Source: Roseivirga sp. (GTDB lineage Bacteria > Bacteroidota > Bacteroidia > Cytophagales > Cyclobacteriaceae). Taken from it: a stretch of 64,000 bases of DNA. The DNA is taken from contig JAAWWF010000003.1 in NCBI GenBank assembly GCA_021404565.1, positions 1-64,000 on the forward strand. Reading direction: 5' to 3'. A program made the position numbers and the translations under genes. This document shows, piece after piece, positions 52,395 through 61,538 of this stretch. The notes beneath the pieces were generated by a model that ran no database searches, was not told the origin of the DNA, and saw only the letters and a program-made list of their open reading frames with translations. Positions within the stretch are counted from its first letter, which is position 1. Every line of letters starts with the position of its first letter.

Positions 52395-53243
52395 TTAGGA
52401 GGCAACCTCCAGGTTGTTTTTAGTCTCTTCCTCAGCGGGTTGTGGCTCTCGTTCGTGCAGATAACTGTTAATCCGCTTTCTGATTTCAGGAGCTGCGAGA
52501 TTGGTGTCTATCTTGCCATTTCTCGCCAACGACATCTGACCAGTTTCTTCTGAAATAATCAGAGTCAATGTATCAGTTGCCTCAGACATCCCCAAAGCGG
52601 CACGATGGCGCATTCCATATTGGGCGGGTAGATTCTCACGTTCTGAGACGGGAAGAATACAGCGAGCGGCTTTGATCTTACCCTGATTGATAATAATGGC
52701 CCCGTCATGTAAGGGGCTGTATTTGTTGAAAATAGAAACCAGCAATCGTTTGGAGATGTAGGCGTCAATCAGGTCACCCGAATCGGCATAGAACTTGAGC
52801 TCAGAGGTGCGGGAAAATACCATCAGGGCTCCCGTATTAGAAGCTGAAAGTGTTTTGGCTGCCTCTATGACCGGACTGATGTTGGTCGATTCCTTCAACT
52901 CCTTTTTCTTCCAGATCATGATGCTTTGCAAAATGCCATCCTGTCGAAAGGTAGTTTTACCCAGGATCAGCAGAAATTTGCGAATCTCCTGCGAGAAAAT
53001 AACGATGGCCGCAATCACACCAACTCCCATGAATTGGCCCAGAATCCCGGCCAGCATATCCATTTGAGCAGCACGTACAATCAGGTAAATAAGATATAAG
53101 GAGAGAAACCCCAACAACACCCTTACAGCAACACTGCCCTTCAATAGCTTATACACCTGGTATAGGAGTACACTCACCAGAAGTATATCGATGATATCGA
53201 TCCACCGTACGTCCAGAAACCCTATTTTAAAGGCGTATATCAC
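52395..53243 (-). CDS. cdaA: Diadenylate cyclase CdaA
   Basis: CdaA makes the second messenger cyclic di-AMP from two ATP. The 282-residue protein has three N-terminal membrane helices (for example IDIIDILLVSVLLYQVY; VLLGFLSLYLIYLIV) and a DAC domain with the catalytic Asp180-Gly-Ala and Arg212-His-Arg motifs (LHDGAIIINQG; GMRHRAALG). The start is GTG 53243, overlapping the TGA of folP by 4 bp (GTGA). The folP-cdaA coupling is common in Bacteroidota. The plus-strand propeller gene converges on it with a 196-bp gap that holds no clear terminator. Confidence 0.95.
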   Translation of the reverse strand: MIYAFKIGFLDVRWIDIIDILLVSVLLYQVYKLLKGSVAVRVLLGFLSLYLIYLIVRAAQMDMLAGILGQFMGVGVIAAIVIFSQEIRKFLLILGKTTFRQDGILQSIMIWKKKELKESTNISPVIEAAKTLSASNTGALMVFSRTSELKFYADSGDLIDAYISKRLLVSIFNKYSPLHDGAIIINQGKIKAARCILPVSERENLPAQYGMRHRAALGMSEATDTLTLIISEETGQMSLARNGKIDTNLAAPEIRKRINSYLHEREPQPAEEETKNNLEVAS

Positions 53244-54097
53244 GGGTAAGTAGCTTTAAATAACCGGATGGCTTCCATGGCCGGCTGAACATCATGAACT
53301 CTGAGCAGGGAAGCTCCGTTGGTCAGGGCAATAATATTCAGAGCTGTTGTGCCGTTGAGAGCACTCTCAGCACCAATGCCCAGCTCTTTATAAATCATCG
53401 ACTTTCTTGAAATACCCGCCAGGAGAGGAAGCTTCATGCTTTTAAAATAACCCAAATTCCTAAGAACTTCATAACTCTGTTCCCTTGTTTTAGAAAAGCC
53501 AAAACCCGGGTCCAGTATTATATCAGAGACACCTAAACCAGTCAGTTGCCCTACCTTCTTAGAAAAATAGGAGTAAATGTCAGTGATAAGGTCGTCATAG
53601 TCCGTTTGCCTGATCATATTCTGGGGGGTGCCCTGCATATGCATAAGAATATAGGGTACACCAAGCTGAGCTACGATCGCAAACATCCGCTCGTCAAGAT
53701 TTCCTCCGGAGATGTCATTGATGATACAAGCACCGCTCTCCACTGATTTGTGGGCTACCCCTGCTCTGAAGGTGTCTATGGAAATATAGGCCTCAGGGAA
53801 GGAACTAGTAATAGCGTCTATGGCTTCTGTTACTCGCTTGGTTTCTTCCTCCTCAGAGATATGCTCTGCTCCCGGTCTGGAGGAATAGCCGCCAATGTCC
53901 AATATGGTAGCACCATGTGAGAGCATTTCTTCTGCTTTTCTTAGCAATGCCGTCTTTTGCTGATGCCTGCTTACTGCATAAAAAGAGTCGGGTGTCACGT
54001 TCAGAATTCCCATCACCCGTGGACTCTCCAGCGAAACCAGATTTCCCCTGAGATTCAATGTATTTTTAACCTGAAATAGACTATCTTTCCTGCTCAA
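53240..54097 (-). CDS. folP: Dihydropteroate synthase
   Basis: FolP joins p-aminobenzoate with dihydropterin pyrophosphate in folate synthesis. Conserved parts are MGILNVTPDSF, ATILDIGGYSSRPGAEH, CIINDISGG and DIILDPGFGFSKTREQ. The frame can open at 54160, but that would overlap the neighbouring DUF1599 start; I chose the TTG at 54097 (285 aa), which gives about 25 residues before the conserved core as in relatives. This start choice is uncertain. It is coupled by a 4-bp overlap to cdaA. Confidence 0.93.
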   Translation of the reverse strand: MSRKDSLFQVKNTLNLRGNLVSLESPRVMGILNVTPDSFYAVSRHQQKTALLRKAEEMLSHGATILDIGGYSSRPGAEHISEEEETKRVTEAIDAITSSFPEAYISIDTFRAGVAHKSVESGACIINDISGGNLDERMFAIVAQLGVPYILMHMQGTPQNMIRQTDYDDLITDIYSYFSKKVGQLTGLGVSDIILDPGFGFSKTREQSYEVLRNLGYFKSMKLPLLAGISRKSMIYKELGIGAESALNGTTALNIIALTNGASLLRVHDVQPAMEAIRLFKATYP

Positions 54098-54127
54098 TAA
54101 TTCCCGAAATTTAAAGAAGCTAACACC

Positions 54128-54673
54128 TTGGAGGAGCAAACGGTAGGCGAATATAAACAAGTTATAAAGGCTTGTAAAGATATATTTTTGAAGAAGAGCA
54201 AAGACTACGGAACAGCCTGGCGGATACTGAGATTACCCTCTATTACTGACCAGATTTTTATCAAGGCTCAACGCATCCGTTCCATCCAGGACAAAGGCAC
54301 TCAAAAGGTAGATGAAGGTATTACAGGGGAGTTTATTGCTATTATCAATTACTGTGTAATTGCCTTAATTCAGATGAACCTGACGGATGAAGATCCTTAT
54401 GAGTTGGATGTCGGTTCACTGGAGTCTCTTTACGATGCCAAGGTAAATGAAACCATGGAGTTGTTGATGAATAAAAATCACGATTACGGTGAGGCCTGGA
54501 GAGAAATGCGGGTGAGTTCGATGACCGACATTGTATTAATGAAACTACTAAGAGTAAAGCAGATAGAAGACAATGCCGGTCAAACGCTGATCTCGGAAGG
54601 AGTCGATGCTAATTATCAGGATATGATTAACTATGCTGTGTTTTGTTTAATCTTAATGGGGTTTGCCAAGTGA
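54128..54673 (+). CDS. DUF1599 protein with two tandem repeats
   Basis: A 181-residue protein made of two related halves: residues about 8-85 (KKSKDYGTAWRILRLPSITD... IIFNYCVIALIQ) and about 100-178 (NKNHDYGEAWREMRVSSMTD... MINYAVFCLIL). The shared D-Y-G-x-A-W-R core and Arg/Ser pattern belong to DUF1599, a family also called nucleotide-modification-associated. No function is known. It begins with TTG 54128 since no ATG precedes the first repeat. The next gene starts inside its stop codon, so it is coupled to the BT_3928-like gene. It is divergent to folP. Confidence 0.82.
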   Translation: MEEQTVGEYKQVIKACKDIFLKKSKDYGTAWRILRLPSITDQIFIKAQRIRSIQDKGTQKVDEGITGEFIAIINYCVIALIQMNLTDEDPYELDVGSLESLYDAKVNETMELLMNKNHDYGEAWREMRVSSMTDIVLMKLLRVKQIEDNAGQTLISEGVDANYQDMINYAVFCLILMGFAK

Positions 54674-55665
54674 TGAAAATACTTGATACGATTGCGCGCT
54701 ACCTGGTAGGGGGGCTGTTTATATTCTCAGGACTGATCAAGATCAATGATCCTGTAGGCACACAAATTAAACTGGAGGAATACTTCACTGTATTTGCAAT
54801 AGATATCGCTCCTTTCTTCGATTCTCTTAAGCCGGCAGCACTGGTTTTCTCGGTGGTACTTTCTACAGCTGAGATTGTGTTAGGGCTGGCGCTTTTGCTC
54901 AAGTACAAAAAGAAACTCACTACCACGCTCTTACTGTGGATGATCGTATTTTTTACCTTTCTCACTTTTTATTCAGCCTACTTTAATAAGGTAACCGATT
55001 GTGGCTGTTTTGGAGATGCCATTAAGCTTACACCCTGGGAGTCCTTTACCAAAGACGTGATACTACTGGTGTTAATCGTTGTACTGTTTATTAACAGAAA
55101 GAAAAATGAAGCCATGGAAGGACTCAAAGTCCGATCGATTGCACTGGGAGCTTCAGTTGTGTTTTGCTTGTTCATATGCTATATGGCCATTACTCATTTG
55201 CCATTTATCGACTTCAGAGCTTACAAAACCGGTACACATATCCCTACAGAAATGTTGCCACCAGACGATAATCCAAGCGAGGTTCCAAAGATTACCAATT
55301 TCGTGATCTGGAGCGATACCGATGACCAGACGAATAATGTGCTTACCGGAAGAAAACTGCTGATTGTGGTGCATGAGGCTGAGAAATCAAATATTGATGC
55401 CTACGCTGATATCATTCGCGAACTACCGCTGCTGGATGGTCAGGTGGAGGTTGTTGCGATTACTGCCTCATCCAGAGAGCAATTCGAAGCCTTGCGCCAT
55501 GAAGTTCAACTGGCTACGCCATATTATTATTCAGATAAGACTTTGTTGAAGACTATGATCCGCTCCAATCCGGGGCTAGTCCTTATGGAGAACGGGCAAG
55601 TAATAGATAAATGGCACTACAATGATATTCCGGATGCCGATGGCATCCTTTCAAGCCTCAGATAA
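54673..55665 (+). CDS. BT_3928-like DoxX-type membrane protein
   Basis: A 330-residue protein with four to five N-terminal membrane helices of the DoxX type (IARYLVGGLFIFSGLIKINDP; ALVFSVVLSTAEIVLGLALL) followed by a conserved TDCGCFGDAIKLTP, as in MauE/DoxX-like proteins, and a C-terminal thioredoxin-like soluble part (NNVLTGRKLLIVVHEAEKS). The Bacteroidota family is usually called BT_3928. A role in redox or quinone chemistry is suggested by the Cys motif but not proven. ATG 54673 overlaps the previous stop; the stop overlaps aroK. Confidence 0.83.
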   Translation: MKILDTIARYLVGGLFIFSGLIKINDPVGTQIKLEEYFTVFAIDIAPFFDSLKPAALVFSVVLSTAEIVLGLALLLKYKKKLTTTLLLWMIVFFTFLTFYSAYFNKVTDCGCFGDAIKLTPWESFTKDVILLVLIVVLFINRKKNEAMEGLKVRSIALGASVVFCLFICYMAITHLPFIDFRAYKTGTHIPTEMLPPDDNPSEVPKITNFVIWSDTDDQTNNVLTGRKLLIVVHEAEKSNIDAYADIIRELPLLDGQVEVVAITASSREQFEALRHEVQLATPYYYSDKTLLKTMIRSNPGLVLMENGQVIDKWHYNDIPDADGILSSLR

Positions 55666-56180
55666 TGAAAAGCAAAGATCGCATCTACCTTATTGGAATG
55701 CCCGGTAGTGGAAAAAGCACGCTTGGGAGGCAGCTGGCGGAAAGGCTAAACTTGAAATTCATAGACCTGGATGATGCGATTGAGGCAGAGTTGGGGCTGT
55801 CTATCAGGGAATACTTTGCAAAACAAGGAGAGGGTAATTTTAGAATTCAGGAGCGGGAGACCCTTCATAGTATCAGTGCTATTGATGATGGCTTTGTCAT
55901 GGCCACCGGAGGAGGTGCCCCTTGCTACCATTTCAATATGGATTTCATGAAAGATCATGGTACCACAATATTCCTGGATGTAACTCCGGGAGACCTGGCC
56001 TTAAGGCTGATTGATGAAGGCCTGGACAAGAGGCCGCTTTTCAAAAGCTACGATCATCAGGACCTGATAACGGAGCTCAGAGCCATGAAAGAAAAGCGGG
56101 AGCCTTACTATGATGAGGCAGATATAAAAATAAAAAACAACCGAATCACAGTGGACTCGATTGTTTCTCATCTTAGCTAG
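55665..56180 (+). CDS. aroK: Shikimate kinase
   Basis: AroK phosphorylates shikimate in aromatic amino-acid synthesis. The 171-residue protein has the P-loop GMPGSGKST (residues 11-19), the shikimate-binding FIDLDDAIEAE and IREYFAKQGEGNFRIQE, and the ATGGGAPCY motif. Length is normal. It starts one base before the previous stop ends and ends the DUF1599-BT_3928-aroK operon; the FadL-like gene converges 15 bp downstream with no visible hairpin. Confidence 0.94.
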   Translation: MKSKDRIYLIGMPGSGKSTLGRQLAERLNLKFIDLDDAIEAELGLSIREYFAKQGEGNFRIQERETLHSISAIDDGFVMATGGGAPCYHFNMDFMKDHGTTIFLDVTPGDLALRLIDEGLDKRPLFKSYDHQDLITELRAMKEKREPYYDEADIKIKNNRITVDSIVSHLS

Positions 56181-56195
56181 CCATTGCTTAGCCGC

Positions 56196-57722
56196 TTAGA
56201 AGTTGATTCCGAAAGTAATACGCGTTGTGTTTAGCTTATTCTCCGTGAGTGCTACAGGGTTAGCATTGTTGGCCAATTCGTAAGAGGCAAAGGATTCCTC
56301 AAAAGAAGTTTGTGTATGCGACATATCTATGAAGTACTTGCCAAAATTCAGTCCTATCCCAAATGAAGTCATTTGTCTAGATCTGTCCAGGTCGTCAAAG
56401 CCGCTGACAAAGGGATCTCCCTGTGTGGCATAGCCACCTCTCAGCCTTAAGAAATCATATCGGAACTCAGCCCCAAGCTTGATGTTGGTTACTGATTGAT
56501 ACAAGTTTTCGATGGTGGAATTATCAGCATCCGGAAAGAAATCATTGGACGATACATGGGCATTGGTATAGTCCAGGTGCTCAATGTCGGCCGTAATGAA
56601 TCCGTGTTTCTTGAAAAACAAGGCTATACCAGCATTAAACTTAGCAGGAGTCCTCAGATCATATTCCGATACAAATAAAGGAGTGTTGGAATTCAGCGTA
56701 CTCAGAATGGTGTCCTCCTGGATGATTCTTTGCCCATTGGGAGCCCAGGTAGATACGTCAAAGTCTTTGTATTGTGCTGTGTAGAAAACATCACTCTCCT
56801 CATTGAAGTTATACCAGGTAGGAGAGGTGAAGGAAGCTCCTACCCTTATGAAGTCAGCAGGTCGCAAAATAAAACCCAGGTTCAGGTTGACTCCTGTGCC
56901 ATTTACGTCCAGTCGCTCATCGATATTAAATGCTGCTATGGCAGGATCATCAAATATTTCAGTGAAAATCCGCGTGTAGGTGTACTCAGTCGTAGTGAAA
57001 CCGACCCCGGCTCCAAGGTAAAGGATGTCCTTATAGTTGGTGCCATAAGCGATCTTCAGCTCATCTGTAAATCCTACCCTCGTAATCGCTTCTACCTGCT
57101 CTGGAAAACCCAGTACAAAAGAATCATAAGTGTCTTCGGCTCCGGGCAAAGGGTTAATCAGGTAATGATCGTAGCCAACCTGTGCCAGCCCTGTAAGTTC
57201 CTCCGGGAATAAGCCATTGGCCTGCTCCAGCATGGCATCAATAATCGAGTTATTGTCATTCTGACCTCGGAAAAAGGCACTGCGTCTGAAGTCGTTTACC
57301 CTGTTATAGGTTACAGCCAGAGAGCCGCTGCTCCATCCGCTCGGGCCTAATTTGCCTTTGCTGAAGTTTATCACAATTCCCAGGTTGCCAATGTCCAGAT
57401 TAGCTTCCTCTGTGGGCGTGGTGCCACCCAGAAAAGTTGTACTGGCTTTGTTTAGTGATATGGTGGGGGTAAGTACAAATTGTGAGCGATTGAATAGCCC
57501 CAGACCAGCGGGGTTATTACCGATCGTACCAATATCTCCTCCCAGTGCCATTCCTGAACCTGCGAGTCCGGCCGTACGGGCCGTGCCAAAATTATATGCC
57601 TGGCTAAACCTGAGAGCATCGCTGTAATAGCCAAATGCTCCCTGGCTCACCTGTGCGTTTATGCTGAGGTTGATACATAGCAACCCCAGGCTTATCATTG
57701 TAAGCTTAATCAGACCTTTCAT
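56196..57722 (-). CDS. OmpP1/FadL/TodX-family outer-membrane protein
   Basis: A 508-residue barrel protein with a signal peptide (ISLGLLCINLSINAQ) and a conserved opening typical of FadL-like transporters (FGTARTAGLAGSGMALGGD; IGNNPAGLGLFNRSQF). Later segments carry alternating aromatic residues and the protein ends TTRITFGINF. FadL-family members move hydrophobic compounds through the outer membrane; substrate unknown. It starts 31 bp after the Ser/Arg-rich lipoprotein gene on the same strand, so the two may form one unit. Confidence 0.86.
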   Translation of the reverse strand: MKGLIKLTMISLGLLCINLSINAQVSQGAFGYYSDALRFSQAYNFGTARTAGLAGSGMALGGDIGTIGNNPAGLGLFNRSQFVLTPTISLNKASTTFLGGTTPTEEANLDIGNLGIVINFSKGKLGPSGWSSGSLAVTYNRVNDFRRSAFFRGQNDNNSIIDAMLEQANGLFPEELTGLAQVGYDHYLINPLPGAEDTYDSFVLGFPEQVEAITRVGFTDELKIAYGTNYKDILYLGAGVGFTTTEYTYTRIFTEIFDDPAIAAFNIDERLDVNGTGVNLNLGFILRPADFIRVGASFTSPTWYNFNEESDVFYTAQYKDFDVSTWAPNGQRIIQEDTILSTLNSNTPLFVSEYDLRTPAKFNAGIALFFKKHGFITADIEHLDYTNAHVSSNDFFPDADNSTIENLYQSVTNIKLGAEFRYDFLRLRGGYATQGDPFVSGFDDLDRSRQMTSFGIGLNFGKYFIDMSHTQTSFEESFASYELANNANPVALTENKLNTTRITFGINF

Positions 57723-57753
57723 TTCCTATTTGAGTTTACCTTCCTTTATTTTA

Positions 57754-59397
57754 TTAGTTGCCTCTTCCGCTTCTTGAGCTGCTGCTGCTCGATGAACGGG
57801 AGCTGCTGCTCGAAGAGCGAGAACTGCCACTTGAAGAGCGTGAGCTACTGCCTCTGCTTACAGACCCTGATGATCTTGAGCCGCTGCTGCGACTGCTGCC
57901 TCTGCTTGCAGAACCAGATGATCTGGAACTACTCCCTCTGCTCATAGATCCCGATGATCGCGATCCGCTGCTTCGGCTATATGAGCCTCTGCTGGAAGAG
58001 CCTCTGCTTGAGGAACCCCTTGAATAGCTACTTCTACTCGAAGAACCTCTCGAATAACCTGAACTGTTGCTCCTGCTCGAAGATGAGCCATAGCTACTTC
58101 TAGAGCTGGATGAGCTTCTGTTAAAAGAAGGGTTGCTGCTACGGCTACTTGTTCTTGCGGTTGAAGAGCGACTGGCCGAGCTGCGAGAGCTTGCTCTGGT
58201 GCCAGACGAGCTGTTACGACTAATGCTTCCGCTGCTATTATTTCTCACAGCACTCGATCTGCTGGACCTGCCATTATTGTTGTTAAAACGATAGGCATCA
58301 GTTCTTACTCTGTTATTGCTGCTTCTGCTGGATGTTGACAAGCCGCTACGCGAAGTGTTGTTCGTTCCTGAGGATGCGGTGCTTCTTGCACGGCCCTGAC
58401 TGGAAGAGATACTTGCTCTGCCGTTTCTGCTTGATGTGTTAAGATTATCAGCATATCTGCTCGATCTTGTGGTAGGTGTAGAGCCATTGATGGCCTCATT
58501 TCTCACTGTCGCTACCCGTGTGGTACCTACTCTTGGGCCCCTTCTCACATCTCGCTGCGATCTGGTATTAGAAGCAATAAATCTATCTGCTCTTCTGTCT
58601 ACGTAAATGTTGTTGTTTACAAAAACGTTGTTTCTCCAGCCGCCTCTCCAGCCCCAGTTGTTATAGGTGTTGTAAAAAGGAGGGCACCAGAAAGGATCGT
58701 AGAATGGATCATAAAAAGAACCATAAAAGCGTCTGCGAGGTGTCCAGAAAGGATCGTAGAATCCCCAGGGATTCAGGTCTACAAAAGCCATGTTAGTAAA
58801 GCCCAGGTAGAAATTATTGAAACCCAACCCTATGCCCACTCTCGGGCCAAAGTTGTTAAAACGGTTGGAGCTAAGTCTTCCACTTCTGCCAGTCATATAC
58901 TGAGTCATCCTGAAGCTTCTGCCCATGTAATACTGATCATACCATGCCAGTCTGAAGTAAAAATCCTGATTGATTAATTGGTTGAAGGAAGCTCTGTTCC
59001 AGTCCTGGTCCCAATCCAATGGCAAATCATAATAAGCAAGCTGCTCATTCTGGTAGTCCATTACAAAATCATCGTAATTCAGGTCCTGGGCAGATTTTAC
59101 AAGAGGACCATCCTCGTAATATGTCACCTGTTGGGGCTGACCGTTGTTGTACTTGCTGACAATTTGGGCGTCAACAGTTTCAGTTGAGTAGTTGTCTAAA
59201 GTCGCTTGTTTTTCCTGTGCAACAAGCAGTGGTTTAGTCGCTTGTTTTTTCGAGGTATTCTGTGAACTTCTGTCCGATGAGGTGTAGTATACATCATCGT
59301 ATTCGGTACTTTGGTTGAATTGATTTGGTGAGCACGCTACGGCTAGTAGCGCGAGGAGTGGTGCCATCAATAATCTGGAGTAAGTGTTACTTTTCAT
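57754..59397 (-). CDS. Lipoprotein with long Ser/Arg-rich low-complexity tail
   Basis: A 547-residue protein with lipobox LAVAC. Residues about 20-300 are a folded, aromatic-rich region with repeated NNFYLG / DPFYDPFW-type tracts (for example RRFYGSFYDPFYDPFW). From about 310 to the end it is almost entirely Ser and Arg with some Gly and Asn. The tail should be highly positive and unstructured and could bind nucleic acid, polysaccharide or the cell wall; no family is recognised. It lies 31 bp upstream of the FadL-like gene and is divergent to proS. Confidence 0.75.
   Translation of the reverse strand: MKSNTYSRLLMAPLLALLAVACSPNQFNQSTEYDDVYYTSSDRSSQNTSKKQATKPLLVAQEKQATLDNYSTETVDAQIVSKYNNGQPQQVTYYEDGPLVKSAQDLNYDDFVMDYQNEQLAYYDLPLDWDQDWNRASFNQLINQDFYFRLAWYDQYYMGRSFRMTQYMTGRSGRLSSNRFNNFGPRVGIGLGFNNFYLGFTNMAFVDLNPWGFYDPFWTPRRRFYGSFYDPFYDPFWCPPFYNTYNNWGWRGGWRNNVFVNNNIYVDRRADRFIASNTRSQRDVRRGPRVGTTRVATVRNEAINGSTPTTRSSRYADNLNTSSRNGRASISSSQGRARSTASSGTNNTSRSGLSTSSRSSNNRVRTDAYRFNNNNGRSSRSSAVRNNSSGSISRNSSSGTRASSRSSASRSSTARTSSRSSNPSFNRSSSSSRSSYGSSSSRSNSSGYSRGSSSRSSYSRGSSSRGSSSRGSYSRSSGSRSSGSMSRGSSSRSSGSASRGSSRSSGSRSSGSVSRGSSSRSSSGSSRSSSSSSRSSSSSSSRSGRGN
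57757..58440 (-). repeat. Low-complexity Ser/Arg coding repeat
   Basis: This part of the lipoprotein gene is built of repeated short SR, SSR and GSSS units encoded by rearranged CTG/CGA-type triplets, giving many near-direct repeats on the DNA level. It is the most repetitive stretch in the window and may vary between strains. Confidence 0.6.
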
Positions 59398-59470
59398 AAT
59401 GCTTCCTTTGCTGGCTTTTAAGTTTAACGTCTATTTAATCAAAATGGATCGATAAAACCTTCTAAACGTC

Positions 59471-59478
59471 TATATTTG
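59471..59478 (+). promoter_or_regulatory. Candidate -7 element for proS
   Basis: TATATTTG, an exact TAnnTTTG match, 51 nt before ATG 59530. It overlaps a TTG at 59476 that opens a longer frame, which supports the downstream start. Confidence 0.45.
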
Positions 59479-59529
59479 TTCGAACGTTTTACGAGCACAA
59501 AAGAGCAAGTATCATACCAAAAAGTGACT

Positions 59530-61008
59530 ATGGGCAAGGGATTACCAAAAAGAAGCGAGGATTATTCATTGTGGTACAACGAATTAGTAAAAAGGGCTGA
59601 CCTGGCCGAGAACTCTCCTGTAAGAGGTTGTATGGTGATTAAACCGTACGGCTATTCTATCTGGGAAAAAATGCAGGCGGAGATCGACCGTATGTTTAAA
59701 GAAACAGGACATAGCAATGCTTATTTTCCGCTATTCATTCCCAAATCTTATCTCAGTAAAGAGGCTGATCACGTAGAGGGTTTTGCCAAGGAATGTGCTG
59801 TTGTGACTCATTACCGCCTTAAAAACGATGAAAATGGCAATGGTGTTGTGGTAGACCCTGATGCTAAGCTTGAGGAGGAACTCATCGTAAGACCAACTTC
59901 CGAGACAGTAATCTGGAGTACCTATAAAAATTGGATTCAGTCATATCGTGACCTACCTGTATTGGTAAACCAGTGGGCGAATGTAGTGCGCTGGGAAATG
60001 CGTACCAGACTCTTTTTGAGAACCGCTGAATTCCTTTGGCAGGAAGGGCATACGGCACATGCCACAAAAAAAGAGGCTATAGCTGAATCAATTCAGATGA
60101 TGGAAGTGTATGCCCGGTTTGCAGAGCAATTTATGGCAATGCCTGTGGTTAGAGGTATTAAGTCAGAGAGCGAGCGTTTTGCAGGTGCAGTGGAGACCTA
60201 TTGTATAGAAGCTCTGATGCAGGATGGCAAGGCACTGCAGGCGGGAACTTCTCACTTTTTGGGTCAGAATTTTGCCAAAGCCTTCGATGTGAAATTCACC
60301 AGTAAAGAAGGTAAACTCGAACATGTGTGGGGTACCTCCTGGGGAGTTAGTACCCGATTGATGGGGGCATTGATCATGGCACATTCCGATGATCAGGGGC
60401 TGGTATTACCTCCGAAACTGGCGCCAATTCAGGTCGTGATTGTACCTATCTACAGAGGTGAGGAGCAACTTGAAGTAATCCGTGAAAAAGCGTCAGGCAT
60501 TATTGCCGACCTGAGAGCCAAAGGTGTCTCAGTAAAGTTTGACGACCGGGACGCTTTTAAGCCTGGTTATAAATTTGCCGAGTGGGAACTGAAAGGTGTG
60601 CCTGTCAGGCTTGCTATGGGCCCGAAAGACCTTGAAAACAACTCTGTTGAGATTGCCAGACGAGATACAGGGGTCAAAGAAATTTTTAGCCTTGAAGGTA
60701 GTATTTCAGAAAAGGTGGAGACATTGCTGGAAGATATCCAAAGCTCGATCTATAGTAAGGCGCTTGTTTTCAGAGATGAGAAAACTACCCCGGTAGATAG
60801 CTATGATGAGTTTAAGCAGATGCTGGATGAAAAGGGTGGTTTTATATCTGCTCACTGGGATGGTACAGCTGAAACAGAGGAGAAAATAAAGCAGGAGACC
60901 AAAGCGACTATCCGTTGTATGATCTTCAACGGTGATGATGAAGAAGGCACCTGCATATATTCAGGTAAACCATCGGCAAGGCGTGTGCTTTTTGCCCGGG
61001 CCTACTGA
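59530..61008 (+). CDS. proS: Proline-tRNA ligase (short, archaeal/eukaryal-like type)
   Basis: ProS charges tRNA(Pro). The 492-residue class II synthetase starts [19 protein letters not shown] as in relatives. Motif 2 is seen near [20 protein letters not shown] and motif 3 near [21 protein letters not shown]. The anticodon-binding domain follows (residues about 300 onward). The absence of an inserted editing domain and the length put it in the short type found in Bacteroidota. A TTG at 59476 would add 18 residues and overlap the promoter; ATG 59530 is preferred. The flotillin unit follows 48 bp downstream. Confidence 0.95.
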   Translation: MGKGLPKRSEDYSLWYNELVKRADLAENSPVRGCMVIKPYGYSIWEKMQAEIDRMFKETGHSNAYFPLFIPKSYLSKEADHVEGFAKECAVVTHYRLKNDENGNGVVVDPDAKLEEELIVRPTSETVIWSTYKNWIQSYRDLPVLVNQWANVVRWEMRTRLFLRTAEFLWQEGHTAHATKKEAIAESIQMMEVYARFAEQFMAMPVVRGIKSESERFAGAVETYCIEALMQDGKALQAGTSHFLGQNFAKAFDVKFTSKEGKLEHVWGTSWGVSTRLMGALIMAHSDDQGLVLPPKLAPIQVVIVPIYRGEEQLEVIREKASGIIADLRAKGVSVKFDDRDAFKPGYKFAEWELKGVPVRLAMGPKDLENNSVEIARRDTGVKEIFSLEGSISEKVETLLEDIQSSIYSKALVFRDEKTTPVDSYDEFKQMLDEKGGFISAHWDGTAETEEKIKQETKATIRCMIFNGDDEEGTCIYSGKPSARRVLFARAY

Positions 61009-61056
61009 TACTAAACAATATTTATTGGTATATTAGGTGCACACTCAATTGCATCT

Positions 61057-61527
61057 ATGGGAGATTGGATATCCATAATTCTACTGGTCCTTGTGGGCCT
61101 TATTCTTATCTATCTGGAATTAATATTTGTGCCGGGAACCACCTTCGTGGGAATCATAGGCCTTATCATGACGGGTGTAGGTATTTACATTGCCTTTGAA
61201 AAGCATGGTGACTCTGTAGGTTACATGATTATGGGCGGATCGTTTGTGGTGTCGGTGCTTGGATTGGTGTATAGTTTCAAGGCAAAAACCTGGGACCGGT
61301 TTGCCCTTAAGCAGGAGAATCGTTCACATGTCAATCAAAACTATACTGAGGGACTGGAAGTGGAGATGATAGGTACAGCGATCTCTGACCTCAAGCCAAT
61401 TGGCAAAGCAGAGTTTAATGATGTAGCCTATGAAGTTAGCTCACATGGGCATTTAATAGAATCAGGGGAGGGAGTGCGGATTGTCCGCATCGATAGAAAT
61501 AAAATCATAGTTGATACAATTAATTAA
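61057..61527 (+). CDS. NfeD-like membrane protein
   Basis: A 156-residue protein with three N-terminal membrane helices ([50 protein letters not shown]) and a C-terminal OB-fold domain (about 105-156; [19 protein letters not shown]). Short NfeD proteins (without the protease domain) are genetically linked to flotillins and likely help organise membrane microdomains. The flotillin gene begins 11 bp downstream. Confidence 0.88.
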   Translation: MGDWISIILLVLVGLILIYLELIFVPGTTFVGIIGLIMTGVGIYIAFEKHGDSVGYMIMGGSFVVSVLGLVYSFKAKTWDRFALKQENRSHVNQNYTEGLEVEMIGTAISDLKPIGKAEFNDVAYEVSSHGHLIESGEGVRIVRIDRNKIIVDTIN

Positions 61528-61538
61528 CCTTTAACCGA

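Noticed and set aside
57754-58440. SR-rich region as an RNA-splicing type SR domain
   Set aside because: Bacteria lack spliceosomal SR proteins, and the protein has a lipobox and an exported N-terminus.
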